Below, one piece after another: positions 17,709 through 26,108 of a stretch of 64,000 bases of DNA. This DNA is from Streptomyces africanus (GTDB lineage: Bacteria > Actinomycetota > Actinomycetes > Streptomycetales > Streptomycetaceae). The position numbers and the translations under genes were made by a program. The notes beneath the pieces are model-generated. The model saw only the letters and a program-made list of their open reading frames with translations. It was not told the DNA's origin and searched no databases. The DNA is taken from contig NZ_MUKA01000004.1 in the NCBI RefSeq assembly GCF_002150735.1, forward strand, positions 1 to 64,000. Direction: 5' to 3'. Position 1 is the first letter of the stretch; each line of letters starts with the position of its first letter.

Positions 17709-18051
17709 CGACAGGCGCAGGCGCGAGGGCCGGGCGCGCGGCGGCCCGGTGGCAGGCCGAGACGTAGAGAAGCGAGGGAAGAGAGGGAAGGCACAACGGC
17801 GGCCCGATCCGGCGGCCGGCGAGGCGCCGGGGACAGCCTCGGCAACCACGTGCGTCGCGCCATCACCCCGGCGGGGTACCGCTCCGCTCCCCGGTTTCCG
17901 GGACCGTGCCCTCCACGGGACCGCACCGGGGAACGGTGGTCACGCAGGCCAGTATCCTGGGTCGGCTGCGGCACCCCCACCAACCCCCGCTCCGACGCGG
18001 GGAGTTGCGGCCTGCGGCGAGGACCTTCCCACGAGCATAGGACGAGGACGA
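17709..18051. other. Non-coding stretch before the kinase gene
   Basis: These 343 bases hold no convincing gene. A purine-rich run (17765-17790) follows the MFS stop. A -10-like TATCCT at 17953-17958 and the ribosome site GAGGACGA before 18052 are the only features pointing to a promoter and leader for the kinase gene. Confidence 0.5.
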
Positions 18052-19461
18052 GTGCTGCTAGCGGGCCGCTACCGGCTGGACGTTGAGATCGGGCGCGGCG
18101 GAATGGGAGAGGTCTGGCGTGCGTACGACGAGACGCTCGCCAGAGCGGTGGCCGTCAAGCTGCTGCTGCCTCAGGACACCGACGCGACGGCGGCCTCCCG
18201 GTTCCGCCTGGAGGCCCAGACGGCCGGACGTCTCAACCACCCCAACGTGGTCGGGGTCCTGGACTTCGGCGAGTACGACAACCGCCTGTACCTGGTGATG
18301 GAGCTGGTCGAGGGCGACAGCCTCGCCCGAGTGCTGTCCGTCTCCGGCGCACTCCCCGCCGAGGAGGTGGCCCGGCTCGCCGCGCAGGCCGCCGCCGGAC
18401 TCGCCGCCGCACACGAGCAGGGCATCGTGCACCGCGACGTCAAACCCGCCAACCTCCTGCTGGACGCGAGCGGCACGCTGAAGATCGGCGACTTCGGCAT
18501 CGCGCGTTTCCTCGACGACCCGGGCGCCGCGCTCACCGCCACCGGCCAGATCGTCGGCACCGGCCTCTACCTCGCACCCGAACGGGCCCTGGGCCGGCCC
18601 GCGGGTCCGGCCTCCGACATGTACTCCCTGGGGTGCGTGCTCTACCAGCTCCTCAGCGGCCGCCCGCCGTTCCAGGCCGACACCGCCGTCGCACTCCTGC
18701 ACCAGCATCTCGACAACGCCCCCGTACCGCCCCGGGAACTCGGTGTCGCCGGTCTGCCGCCGGCCTTCGAGAGCTACCTCCTCGCCCTGCTCGCCAAGCA
18801 GCCCGAGGACCGGCCCACGGCGCAGCAGTCCGCCGAGTGGTTCGCCGGCGGCGCGTGGCGGGGGCTGCCCGAGCCGCTGCCGGATGCGGCGTCGCCGGTG
18901 CCGTCCGCCGGGCCGGGGCGGTACGCGGCAGCCGACACCGGCACCGGCAGCCCGGCCACGTACGCGCTGCCCACCGGGTCCCGTACCGCTTCGGGCGGGC
19001 GTTCCCGTCGCGCCGCGCCCCGAGGCGGCCTTGGCAACCATCGCAGGACGGCCGCGGCGGTGGCCGCGGCGGCCGTCTTCCTCGCCGCGATGCTCGTCGG
19101 CATGCGGTGGTTCTCGCCCGACGACACCGCGACGGAGGGCACGGATCCCGACGCGTCCCCGTCCGCGAGCAGCCCGGCCGCCCCCTCGCCCGGCGACTCC
19201 GCCGACTCCGCCGACCCCCTGGCCTCCGCCCCGGCGGCCGCCACGACCCCGGCCGCCGGCACAGTGGCCGATGTCACGCCCTCCATCACGGCACCCGATT
19301 CCCCGGCACCCGCCGACGCGACGACCGGCGCCACGAGCCCGGCGCAGGAGACGGGCAACAGCTCGCCGGAGGAGGCTGACAAGGCTGACAAGCCCCAGAA
19401 GGAACAGCCTCCGGGGTCCGGGGAGGACGGGGAGGACTACGGCGACGAAGGGGACGACTGA
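18052..19461 (+). CDS. Membrane Ser/Thr protein kinase
   Basis: A 469-residue Hanks-type kinase. The glycine loop GRGGMGEVW is at residues 14-22 and the ATP lysine in AVAVKLL near residue 36. The catalytic loop HRDVKPANLL has its aspartate near residue 128, and DFG is at about 147. A single transmembrane helix (AAAVAAAAVFLAAMLVGM) near residue 345 separates the kinase from a Ser/Pro/Ala-rich acidic outer tail ending EDYGDEGDD. No PASTA or other sensor domain is present, so the signal is unclear. The GTG start follows GAGGACGA; the open frame upstream is GC-skewed non-coding sequence. Confidence 0.9.
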   Translation: MLLAGRYRLDVEIGRGGMGEVWRAYDETLARAVAVKLLLPQDTDATAASRFRLEAQTAGRLNHPNVVGVLDFGEYDNRLYLVMELVEGDSLARVLSVSGALPAEEVARLAAQAAAGLAAAHEQGIVHRDVKPANLLLDASGTLKIGDFGIARFLDDPGAALTATGQIVGTGLYLAPERALGRPAGPASDMYSLGCVLYQLLSGRPPFQADTAVALLHQHLDNAPVPPRELGVAGLPPAFESYLLALLAKQPEDRPTAQQSAEWFAGGAWRGLPEPLPDAASPVPSAGPGRYAAADTGTGSPATYALPTGSRTASGGRSRRAAPRGGLGNHRRTAAAVAAAAVFLAAMLVGMRWFSPDDTATEGTDPDASPSASSPAAPSPGDSADSADPLASAPAAATTPAAGTVADVTPSITAPDSPAPADATTGATSPAQETGNSSPEEADKADKPQKEQPPGSGEDGEDYGDEGDD

Positions 19462-19563
19462 GCCCTCCTGCGCCGGTGTGCGAGCGGTCGCCCCTTCACG
19501 CGCCCCCTCGCGCGCTCCCTTGGCTGGCTTGTCATGGCCCTTATCCCGGCATTACTGTCACCA

Positions 19564-19725
19564 CGCCTTGGTGAACGGGAAATCCGGTGTGATGCCGGTG
19601 CGGCCCTCGCCACTGTGATCGGGAAGTCCGGCTCCAGCCCCCGCGGGCAGCCACTGGGTTCTCACGGACCCGGGAAGGCGGAGTACGGGCGGTGGGACCC
19701 GTGAGCCAGGAGACCGGCCAAGGCG
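19564..19725 (+). promoter_or_regulatory. Cobalamin (B12) riboswitch
   Basis: The leader of cbiM carries the cobalamin riboswitch pattern. P1 pairs CGCCTTGG (19564-19571) with CCAAGGCG (19718-19725). Inside are GCCACTGTG (19610-19618), GCCACTGGG (19649-19657), CGGGAAGGCG, and the B12-box-like GAGCCAGGAGACCGGCC (19703-19718). In this family adenosylcobalamin binding shuts off the downstream genes. The next gene is a cobalt transporter, exactly the expected target. The distance to the cbiM start (19767) suggests control at translation initiation. Confidence 0.92.
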
Positions 19726-19766
19726 CGTCAACCATCCACGAGGTGCTGGAGAGGGTCTGCTGAGCC

Positions 19767-20468
19767 ATGCACATTGCCGAGGGTTTCCTGCCTCCGGCGC
19801 ACGCGGCCGCCTGGGGCGTCGCGTCCGCGCCGTTCGTCCTCCACGGGGTCCGGTCGCTCACCCGAGAAGTGCGCGAGCACCCCGAGAGCACCCTGCTCCT
19901 CGGCGCCTCCGGCGCCTTCACGTTCGTCCTGTCAGCGCTGAAGCTGCCGTCCGTCACGGGCAGTTGTTCCCACCCCACCGGCACGGGCCTGGGGGCCATC
20001 CTGTTCCGGCCGCCCGTCATGGCGGTGCTGGGCACCATCACCCTGCTCTTCCAGGCGCTGCTGCTCGCGCACGGCGGTCTGACCACGCTCGGCGCCAACG
20101 TCTTCTCCATGGCGATCGCCGGCCCCTGGGCGGGCTACGCGGTGTACCGCCTGCTGCGCCGCTACGACGTGCCGCTGATGGTCGCCGTGTTCTCCGCCGC
20201 GTTCGTCGCCGACCTGTCCACCTACTGCGTCACCAGCGTGCAGCTGGCGCTCGCGTTCCCCGACCCGGGCAGCGGGTTCCTGGGCGCGCTCGGCAAGTTC
20301 GGCTCCATCTTCGCCGTCACCCAGATCCCGCTCGCGGTGAGCGAGGGACTGCTGACGGTGCTCGTGATGCGGCTGCTGGTGCAGTCCAGCAAGGGCGAAC
20401 TGACCCGGCTGGGTGTGCTCCTGGCCGGGAAGCAGTCCCGGAGCGAGACCGAGGAGGTGGCCCGATGA
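19767..20468 (+). CDS. cbiM: Cobalt ECF transporter substrate-capture subunit CbiM
   Basis: A 233-residue membrane protein that binds cobalt and forms the S-component of the cobalt energy-coupling factor transporter. It starts with the invariant [10 protein letters not shown], in which the N-terminal His takes part in metal binding. It then has [16 protein letters not shown] near residue 62 and [13 protein letters not shown] near residue 112, all signatures of CbiM. Six or so hydrophobic helices follow. It is the first gene after the cobalamin riboswitch and is coupled to cbiN by ATGA. Confidence 0.95.
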   Translation: MHIAEGFLPPAHAAAWGVASAPFVLHGVRSLTREVREHPESTLLLGASGAFTFVLSALKLPSVTGSCSHPTGTGLGAILFRPPVMAVLGTITLLFQALLLAHGGLTTLGANVFSMAIAGPWAGYAVYRLLRRYDVPLMVAVFSAAFVADLSTYCVTSVQLALAFPDPGSGFLGALGKFGSIFAVTQIPLAVSEGLLTVLVMRLLVQSSKGELTRLGVLLAGKQSRSETEEVAR

Positions 20469-20839
20469 GCAGGAACACGAAGATCAACCTTCTGCTGCTG
20501 CTCGCCGTGGCCGCGCTCGCCGTGCTGCCGCTCGTGCTCGGCCTCGGCGACCACAAGAAGGAGCCGTTCACGGGTTCCGACGGCGAGGCGGAGACGGCGA
20601 TCACCGAGATCGAGCCGGACTACAAACCCTGGTTCTCGCCCCTGTACGAACCTCCGTCCGGTGAGATCGAGTCGGCGCTGTTCTCCCTCCAGGCGGCCCT
20701 GGGCTCCGGTGTCCTCGCCTACTACTTCGGCCTGCGCCGGGGCAGGCGGCAGGGTGAGCGGCGGGCGCTGGAGCGGGATCGGGGCTCCGGGAACCCGGCG
20801 GGCGGTACCGCCGGGGAGTCCACGGGCGAAGGGGCCTGA
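20465..20839 (+). CDS. cbiN: Cobalt transport protein CbiN
   Basis: A 124-residue accessory subunit with two transmembrane helices. The first is residues 8-27 ([19 protein letters not shown]) and the second follows the family motif [18 protein letters not shown] and is [19 protein letters not shown]. The C-terminus is a charged, Gly-rich cytoplasmic tail slightly longer than usual. CbiN helps metal loading of CbiM. It overlaps cbiM by ATGA and cbiQ begins five bases after its stop. Confidence 0.93.
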   Translation: MSRNTKINLLLLLAVAALAVLPLVLGLGDHKKEPFTGSDGEAETAITEIEPDYKPWFSPLYEPPSGEIESALFSLQAALGSGVLAYYFGLRRGRRQGERRALERDRGSGNPAGGTAGESTGEGA

Positions 20840-20844
20840 GCCGC

Positions 20845-21594
20845 GTGCTGCCGATCGACGCGGCGGCGCACAGCAGTCGCTGGCGCCGCCGCCATCCCGT
20901 GGACAAGGCCGTGCTCGGGCTGGGTCTGACCCTGCTGGCGATCTCGCTGCCGCCCTGGCCGGGCGCGGCTCTGGTGCTGCTGACCGCCCTGGGGGTGCTG
21001 CTGGGTCCGGCGGGCGTGCCCGGGCGCCGGCTGTGGCGGGCCTACCGGGTGCCGCTGGGTTTCTGCGTGACCGGCGCGCTGACGCTGCTCGTGCAGGTGG
21101 GCGGGCCGGGCGGCTTCGTCTCCCTCGCCGGTGACGGGCCGGTCCGGGCCGGGGAGTTGCTGCTGCGCACCTCGGCGGCCTCCCTGGGGGTACTGCTGTT
21201 CGCGTTCACCACCCCGATGTCCGACCTGCTGCCGCGGCTGGTCCGGGCCGGGGTGCCCGCGCCGGTCGTCGACGTCGCGCTCGTGACGTACCGGATGAGC
21301 TTCCTGCTGCTGGACTCCGTGCGCCGGGTCCGTGACGCGCAGGGCGCCCGGCTCGGGCACACCACGCGGGCCGCCGCCTGGCGGTCCCTGGGCGGCCTCG
21401 GCGCCACCGCGTTCGTCCGGGCCTTCGACCGGGCGGTCCGCCTCCAGTCCGGACTCGCCGGGCGCGGCTACGACGGCACCCTGCGCGTCCTGGTGCCCGA
21501 GGCCCGTGTCTCCGTCCGCTTCACGACGGCCAGTTGCGTGCTCCTCGCGGCGCTGGCCGTCCTCACCTTCGTACTGGAAAGGCCGCTGACATGA
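20845..21594 (+). CDS. cbiQ: Cobalt ECF transporter T-component CbiQ
   Basis: A 249-residue transmembrane coupling protein. Several hydrophobic helices precede the two Ala-Arg-Gly-type coupling motifs of the family: RDAQGARLG near residue 165 and QSGLAGRGYDG near residue 200, which contact the ATPases. It starts with GTG, just after cbiN, and its stop overlaps the cbiO start (ATGA). Length and motifs are normal. Confidence 0.92.
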   Translation: MLPIDAAAHSSRWRRRHPVDKAVLGLGLTLLAISLPPWPGAALVLLTALGVLLGPAGVPGRRLWRAYRVPLGFCVTGALTLLVQVGGPGGFVSLAGDGPVRAGELLLRTSAASLGVLLFAFTTPMSDLLPRLVRAGVPAPVVDVALVTYRMSFLLLDSVRRVRDAQGARLGHTTRAAAWRSLGGLGATAFVRAFDRAVRLQSGLAGRGYDGTLRVLVPEARVSVRFTTASCVLLAALAVLTFVLERPLT

Positions 21595-22445
21595 GCGAGC
21601 CCGCCCTCGTCGCCCTGCGGGGCGCGTCCTTCGCGTACGAGGACGGCCCGGCCGTGCTCAGCGGCCTGGACTTCGAGATCCGCGAGGGGCGCGCGCTCGC
21701 GCTGCTCGGCCGCAACGGCAGCGGCAAGACCACGCTGATGCGGCTCCTCAGCGGCGGACTGCGGCCCCGCGAAGGCCGGTTGACGGTCGCGGGGCAGCCG
21801 GTGACGTACGACCGCAAGGGCCTGACCCGGCTGCGGACGACCGTCCAGCTGGTGGTGCAGGACCCGGACGACCAGCTCTTCGCGGCGTCCGTCGAGCAGG
21901 ACGTGTCGTTCGGGCCGCTGAACCTCGGCCTGGACGACGCACAGGTGCGGGCGCGGGTGGCGGAGGCGCTCGCAGCCCTGGACATCACCGCCCTGGCCGA
22001 CCGGCCCACCCATCTGCTCTCCTACGGGCAGCGCAAACGCACCGCCATCGCGGGCGCGGTCGCCATGCGCCCCCGTGTCCTCATCCTCGACGAGCCGACG
22101 GCCGGACTCGACCCCGACGGCCAGGAACGGCTCCTCACCACGCTCGACGGCCTCCGTGAGGCCGGCACCACGGTGGTGATGGCCACCCACGACGTCGACC
22201 TCGCGCTGCGCTGGGCCGACGACGCGGCGCTCCTCACCCCGTCCGGGGTCCGCACCGGGCCCGCCCCCGAGGCACTGGCCCGCACCGATCTCCTCCGGGA
22301 GGCGGGGCTGCGACTGCCGTGGGGAGCCGCGGCGGCGGAACTCCTGCGCGCACAGGGGTGGTTGACCGGCGCGGAGCCGGGGCCGCGGACTCCTGCGGAA
22401 CTCGCCGCCCTCGCGGCCGGACGGCTGGGCACGCCGGGAGGCTGA
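21591..22445 (+). CDS. cbiO: Cobalt ECF transporter ATPase CbiO
   Basis: A 284-residue ABC ATPase energising cobalt uptake. It shows Walker A GRNGSGKTTL near residue 40, Q-loop VVQDPDDQLFAASVEQDVSF, signature LSYGQRKRTAIAG near residue 141, Walker B VLILDEPTAGLDPDG, and the H-loop ATHD. The signature is the LSYGQ form typical of ECF ATPases. The start ATG overlaps the cbiQ stop. A C-terminal extension of about 60 residues follows the ATPase core, as in other CbiO. It is the last gene of the riboswitch operon and convergent with the monooxygenase gene. Confidence 0.94.
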   Translation: MSEPALVALRGASFAYEDGPAVLSGLDFEIREGRALALLGRNGSGKTTLMRLLSGGLRPREGRLTVAGQPVTYDRKGLTRLRTTVQLVVQDPDDQLFAASVEQDVSFGPLNLGLDDAQVRARVAEALAALDITALADRPTHLLSYGQRKRTAIAGAVAMRPRVLILDEPTAGLDPDGQERLLTTLDGLREAGTTVVMATHDVDLALRWADDAALLTPSGVRTGPAPEALARTDLLREAGLRLPWGAAAAELLRAQGWLTGAEPGPRTPAELAALAAGRLGTPGG

Positions 22446-22505
22446 GGGGCGCCCGGCCGCTGAGGGGTACCCGTAAGCCGAGAGGGCCTTTCTTCGTCAC
22501 TGCCG

Positions 22506-23663
22506 TCAGCGCAGGACCGGCGGTATCCAGTCGGCGTGCCGCAGGATGGCGCGGACGGTCGCGCGGGAGGGGGCCAGCCGGAGAGCGGTGTTCCGCGCGG
22601 CGACGGCCAGCGGGTGGGTCAGTTGTTGCCCCATCCGGCCGGCCTGGCGGGCGGCGCGTGCGACGGACTGGCTGCGCGGGCGGCGCTCGGCGTCGTAACG
22701 GGCCAGCGCCGATGTGACGGTGGGCTCGGTGGCGAGTGCGGCGGCCAGCACGGCCGCGTCCTCCAGCGCCTGGCAGGCTCCCTGGCCGAGGTTCGGCGTC
22801 ATGGCGTGGGCGGCGTCACCGAGCAGCGCGATCCGGCCCGCGGTGAACGCGGGCAAAGGCGTCACCAGTTCGTGGATGTCGTGGTGCAGGACGGCCTCGG
22901 GGCGGGTCGCGTCCAGCAGCGCGGGGATCGGCTCGTGCCAGGTGCCGAACCGTCGGCGCATCGCGTCGAGGGCGTCCGTGTGCCGCACCCCGGGCGGCGA
23001 GTTGAGCACCGCGTGCCACTCGGCCCGGCCGTCGGCGAACGCGATGTGCCCGAACTCGGCTCCCCTCCCCCAGGTCAGCTCGAAGTCGGTGGCCAACTCG
23101 ACCGGGTCCTCGGTGACGGCGCGCAGCACGGTCGAACCGCTGTAGGCCGGGCCGGGGTGCTGGGGGAACAGCTGGGCGCGCAGCCAGCTGCCCACTCCGT
23201 CGGCGGCCACGAGCAGGTCCGCCTCCAGGACGGTGTCCCCGAGTGGTATCCGCACCCGGCCGGGGTCGGAGCGGTCGGCGGACGTCGCCTCGGCCCCGGT
23301 CACCAGGCACTCGGACGGCAACGCCGCGCGCAGCAGGCGGTGCAGCGCGGCCCGCGGGATGCCGGCGATCGGCGTGCCCAGTTCGCGTTCCAGAGCGGTC
23401 CCGTCCATCCGGGCCAGCCAGCCGCCACCGGGGGCCCGGGTGCCCCCGGTGTACTGGGGCCGGGCAGCCGCGCGCACCGCGTCGCCGACACCGAGGGCGT
23501 CCAGGGCGCGGATGCCGTTGGCGTGCAGGGAGATACCGGCGCCCGCGTCGGCCAGGACGGGGGCGCGTTCGACCACCGTCACCTCCCAGCCGATCCGGCG
23601 CAGACCGAGCGCGGCGGCCAGCCCGCCGATGCCTCCGCCCACCACGACCGCGCTGCCACCCAT
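22506..23663 (-). CDS. FAD-dependent monooxygenase
   Basis: A 385-residue class A flavin monooxygenase. The N-terminal dinucleotide fold is VVVGGGIGGLAAALGLRR, and the second FAD motif is RIALLGDAAHAMTPNLGQGA near residue 285. The DG motif is LLVAADGVGSWLRAQLF near residue 160. The ATG is preceded by GAGGG. It is divergent from a TetR gene with two palindromes between them. Such pairs usually act in degradation or inactivation of aromatic or antibiotic-like compounds; the substrate here is not known. Confidence 0.88.
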   Translation of the reverse strand: MGGSAVVVGGGIGGLAAALGLRRIGWEVTVVERAPVLADAGAGISLHANGIRALDALGVGDAVRAAARPQYTGGTRAPGGGWLARMDGTALERELGTPIAGIPRAALHRLLRAALPSECLVTGAEATSADRSDPGRVRIPLGDTVLEADLLVAADGVGSWLRAQLFPQHPGPAYSGSTVLRAVTEDPVELATDFELTWGRGAEFGHIAFADGRAEWHAVLNSPPGVRHTDALDAMRRRFGTWHEPIPALLDATRPEAVLHHDIHELVTPLPAFTAGRIALLGDAAHAMTPNLGQGACQALEDAAVLAAALATEPTVTSALARYDAERRPRSQSVARAARQAGRMGQQLTHPLAVAARNTALRLAPSRATVRAILRHADWIPPVLR

Positions 23664-23701
23664 ACCGGCCCTCCCTCGTTCGCCCCACGTTCGCCCCGGC
23701 G

Positions 23702-23729
23702 CGATCCTTCTACAGTTGTAGAAGGATCG
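23702..23729. promoter_or_regulatory. Long palindromic operator between the monooxygenase and TetR genes
   Basis: A perfect 28-base palindrome (13-base arms around GT) with core TTCTACAGTTGTAGAA. It lies in the 100-base divergent promoter region. The second site 33 bases on repeats the core TCTACAnnTGTAGA. Binding by the adjacent TetR protein is inferred. Confidence 0.75.
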
Positions 23730-23741
23730 TACCCCCACTCC

Positions 23742-23755
23742 TCTACAGGTGTAGA
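23742..23755. promoter_or_regulatory. Second operator copy for the TetR regulator
   Basis: TCTACAGGTGTAGA, the same half-sites and two-base centre as the larger palindrome. The centres are 33 bases apart, about three helical turns. It ends eight bases before the TetR start codon, suggesting autorepression. Confidence 0.7.
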
Positions 23756-23763
23756 AAGGGGGG

Positions 23764-24366
23764 ATGCCCACAGACCGACGTACCGTCCTCGCCGATGCGG
23801 CCATCGGCGTGCTCGCCGACGCCGGAATCCGAGGACTGACTCATCGCGCGGTGGACCGGGCGGCTGACCTGCCGCCCGGCACCACGTCCGCCTACTACCG
23901 CACCCGCCAGGCACTGCTCACCGCCCTGGTCCGGCGCCTGGTCGCCCTCGACCAGGCGGAACTCCAGGCGATCGGGGATCGGACGCCGGTGCCGCGCGAT
24001 GCCGAGGAACTGGTGGCCGGGATCGCCGCGTTCGTCGAGCAACGGCTCACCGGGGACGGACGACGGCGCTCTCTCGCGCGCTACGCGTGCGCCATCGAGA
24101 GCGTGCACCACCCCGAGCTACGGGAGATCCTGGTGCCGCGCCGGAACGCAGGCCGGCAAGCCGTACACGACTTCCTGGCCGCACAGGGTGTCGCGGACGC
24201 CGAGGACCGCACGGTCACACTGCTGACCTGTGTGGACGGACTGGTCTTCGACCGGCTGGTGGGGGGCGGATCGGTGTCGGAGCGGGAGATCCGCGGACTC
24301 GTGGCGGCGGCGCTGCGAGCGCCCTCACCCGCCGACACCGCCCGCAGCGGGCCCGGTCGGCCGTAA
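23764..24366 (+). CDS. TetR-family transcriptional regulator
   Basis: A 200-residue repressor. The N-terminal DNA-binding domain has the recognition helix region GIRGLTHRAVDRAADLPPGT near residue 22 and SAYYRTRQALL after it. The C-terminal ligand domain includes a long helical part with QRLTGDGRRRSLARYAC. GGGGGG just before the ATG is the ribosome site. Its divergence from the monooxygenase gene and the two shared palindromes between them make it the likely repressor of that gene and of itself. Confidence 0.88.
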   Translation: MPTDRRTVLADAAIGVLADAGIRGLTHRAVDRAADLPPGTTSAYYRTRQALLTALVRRLVALDQAELQAIGDRTPVPRDAEELVAGIAAFVEQRLTGDGRRRSLARYACAIESVHHPELREILVPRRNAGRQAVHDFLAAQGVADAEDRTVTLLTCVDGLVFDRLVGGGSVSEREIRGLVAAALRAPSPADTARSGPGRP

Positions 24367-24371
24367 AGCGC

Positions 24372-24401
24372 TTGTCGGCCCTCGCGGCGCGGCACTACGT
24401 T
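24372..24401 (+). promoter_or_regulatory. Putative leaderless promoter
   Basis: TTGTCG (24372-24377) and TACGTT (24396-24401) are 18 bases apart and the -10 ends six bases before the GTG at 24408, the geometry expected of a leaderless transcript. Confidence 0.5.
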
Positions 24402-24407
24402 GCCGAG

Positions 24408-25064
24408 GTGGATCTCTTCTCACGCTCCTGGACGGCGTTGCGTGCGGCGGTCGCCGAGCTGGCCGACGAGGACTTCGCCCGGCCGTCCGGCTGTACCGGC
24501 TGGCTGGTGCGGGACCTGGTGTGCCATCTGGTCATCGACGCGCAGGACGTCCTGATCACCCTCGCCACGCCCGCCGACGGGGAACCGACCCGTGACGCGC
24601 TGACCTACTGGGAGATCTCCGGCACGCCGCCGACCGGAGACGATCCGCTCGACGCGCTGACGGTCCGGCTGGCCGCCGCGTACGGGGAACCGCATCTGCT
24701 CAAGTTCCACCTGGACGACGTCGGCTCCGCCGCGGGCCGCGCGGCGGAGCTCGCCGACCCCGGTCTCAGGGTCGGCACCCGCGACGAGGTTCTCACCGTG
24801 GGCGACTACCTCTCCACGTACGTCATGGAGTGGACGCTGCACCATCTCGACCTGATCGCCCACCTCCCGGACGCCGCGCCGCCGCCCGCGGAGGGGCTCG
24901 CCCGGTCCCGCGAGATGCTGGAGCAGATCGCCGGGAGCGCCTTCCCCTCGTCGTTCTCCGACGCGGACGCGCTGCTGGTGGGCACGGGGCGGCGGGCGCC
25001 GACTCCGGCGGAGCGAGCCGAACTGGGCGATCTGGGCTCGAAGGTGCCGCTCTACCTGGGTTGA
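24408..25064 (+). CDS. DinB-fold / maleylpyruvate isomerase N-terminal-like protein
   Basis: A 218-residue protein of the mycothiol-dependent maleylpyruvate isomerase group. The metal triad appears as His in LVCHLVIDAQDV near residue 41 and Glu/His in YVMEWTLHHLDLIAHL near residue 140. The last part matches the VGTGRRAPT and LPLYLG-like ending of these proteins. The family transfers or uses mycothiol, a thiol restricted to actinobacteria. The GTG start is chosen from the family N-terminus and the promoter just upstream. The actual substrate is unknown. Confidence 0.78.
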   Translation: MDLFSRSWTALRAAVAELADEDFARPSGCTGWLVRDLVCHLVIDAQDVLITLATPADGEPTRDALTYWEISGTPPTGDDPLDALTVRLAAAYGEPHLLKFHLDDVGSAAGRAAELADPGLRVGTRDEVLTVGDYLSTYVMEWTLHHLDLIAHLPDAAPPPAEGLARSREMLEQIAGSAFPSSFSDADALLVGTGRRAPTPAERAELGDLGSKVPLYLG

Positions 25065-25091
25065 GCGTTGCCGATCTACCTGGGCTGAGCG
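25044..25091. repeat. Imperfect 24-bp tandem duplication between convergent genes
   Basis: Bases 25044-25067 and 25068-25091 are 21/24 identical. Copy 1 encodes the last residues and stop of the isomerase-like gene; copy 2 holds the stop and last codons of the convergent DUF4386-like gene. Confidence 0.75.
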
Positions 25092-25735
25092 GGGAGAGCG
25101 GCCCGTGCGGTGGCGCTGCGGTACGTCGAGATGCCGAGCGCGAGCAGCCAGTAGCTGAGGATCGCGCCCAGCGACGCGGTGGTGCCCCAGCCGTTCGCCG
25201 CGTAGAAGTCCGCCGGGTCGTTGCCGAAGAACAGGGACGGCACGAAGGCCAGATTGACCCCGGCCAGGACGTAGGCGGAGCGGCCGGTCCAGCGCGGCAG
25301 CAGGTTCGTACGGGAGATGCCGAAGCCCACCGCGGTGAGGAACAGCGCCATCAGCACCTTGCCGATCGACCCGTAGAGGATGTAGGTGCCGCTGACCGTG
25401 ATGGTCGGATCGATGGAACGGTCGGCGGCGATGACCGCGCCGGCCTCCAGCCCGCTGGAGACCAGGGTGACCGCCACGTAGACCAGTCCGGTGGCGAAGG
25501 CCAGCGAACCCACCCACTCATGGGCCGGGTTCACCCGCTTGACCAGCTCACGGAAGGCCGTCACGAACACGATCAGGAACGCCAGCGCGAAGATCCCGAG
25601 CAGCAGCCTGGTGAGGACGTTCGCGTCCGGCGGCGGCCCGGAGTAGACGAAGTACAGCGGCACTTCGATGATGAGGGCGGCCGCGGCGGCGATGCCGGCG
25701 AGGCCGGTCAGGCGCCTGGCGAAGGTCTCGTTCAT
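25076..25735 (-). CDS. DUF4386-like integral membrane protein
   Basis: A 219-residue protein with about six hydrophobic helices: residues 9-30, 44-62, 76-98, 120-142, 153-172 and 184-203. The arrangement, with SGPPPDANVLTRLLLG between helices 1 and 2, fits the DUF4386 family. The ATG is preceded by GGGGGA. It is transcribed alone, towards the isomerase-like gene. The function of the family is not established. Confidence 0.7.
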   Translation of the reverse strand: MNETFARRLTGLAGIAAAAALIIEVPLYFVYSGPPPDANVLTRLLLGIFALAFLIVFVTAFRELVKRVNPAHEWVGSLAFATGLVYVAVTLVSSGLEAGAVIAADRSIDPTITVSGTYILYGSIGKVLMALFLTAVGFGISRTNLLPRWTGRSAYVLAGVNLAFVPSLFFGNDPADFYAANGWGTTASLGAILSYWLLALGISTYRSATARAALPAQPR

Positions 25736-26108
25736 GGGTCCCCCGGTGTCCGGTGGTGGATCGGTCGTCGGCCGGTTGCCGACGACACACATGCTGCCGC
25801 CCCCGGCCCGGCCCGTCCCTGGGCCTGGACACCCGATACGGGGGTGGCGCCACCGACACCCCCGCGCACCCACGTCCTGAACCGCCCTGCCGGCCCAGCC
25901 GCACCGCCCCGACCGCCCCGAGTCCGCCGACCGTGCCTCTTGGCGCTCCCTGCGCACCACCGCCCGGCCGGAAAACACTTGGACGCCGCGGTCGCCGTCG
26001 CGGGAGACTGCCGGACTCGACCCGAATTCTCCACACATCCGTTGCGGCGATGGCCCCTGCCCGCACATGCGCGCGTGGCGGGCGGCCACAGAACGACACA
26101 GGGGTGGG
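25736..26108. other. Non-coding divergent region
   Basis: These 373 bases separate a membrane-protein gene and an ABC exporter. Frames here lack Streptomyces codon bias. It must carry both promoters; no clear -35/-10 pair or operator was identified. Confidence 0.5.

Noticed and set aside
17749..18051. Possible N-terminal extension of the Ser/Thr kinase
   Set aside because: No codon bias and no kinase-family counterpart; the kinase fold starts right after the GTG at 18052, which has a ribosome site.
24830..26100. Very long forward frame opposite the DUF4386-like gene
   Set aside because: A GC-rich shadow of the reverse-strand gene; its translation has no recognisable domain.
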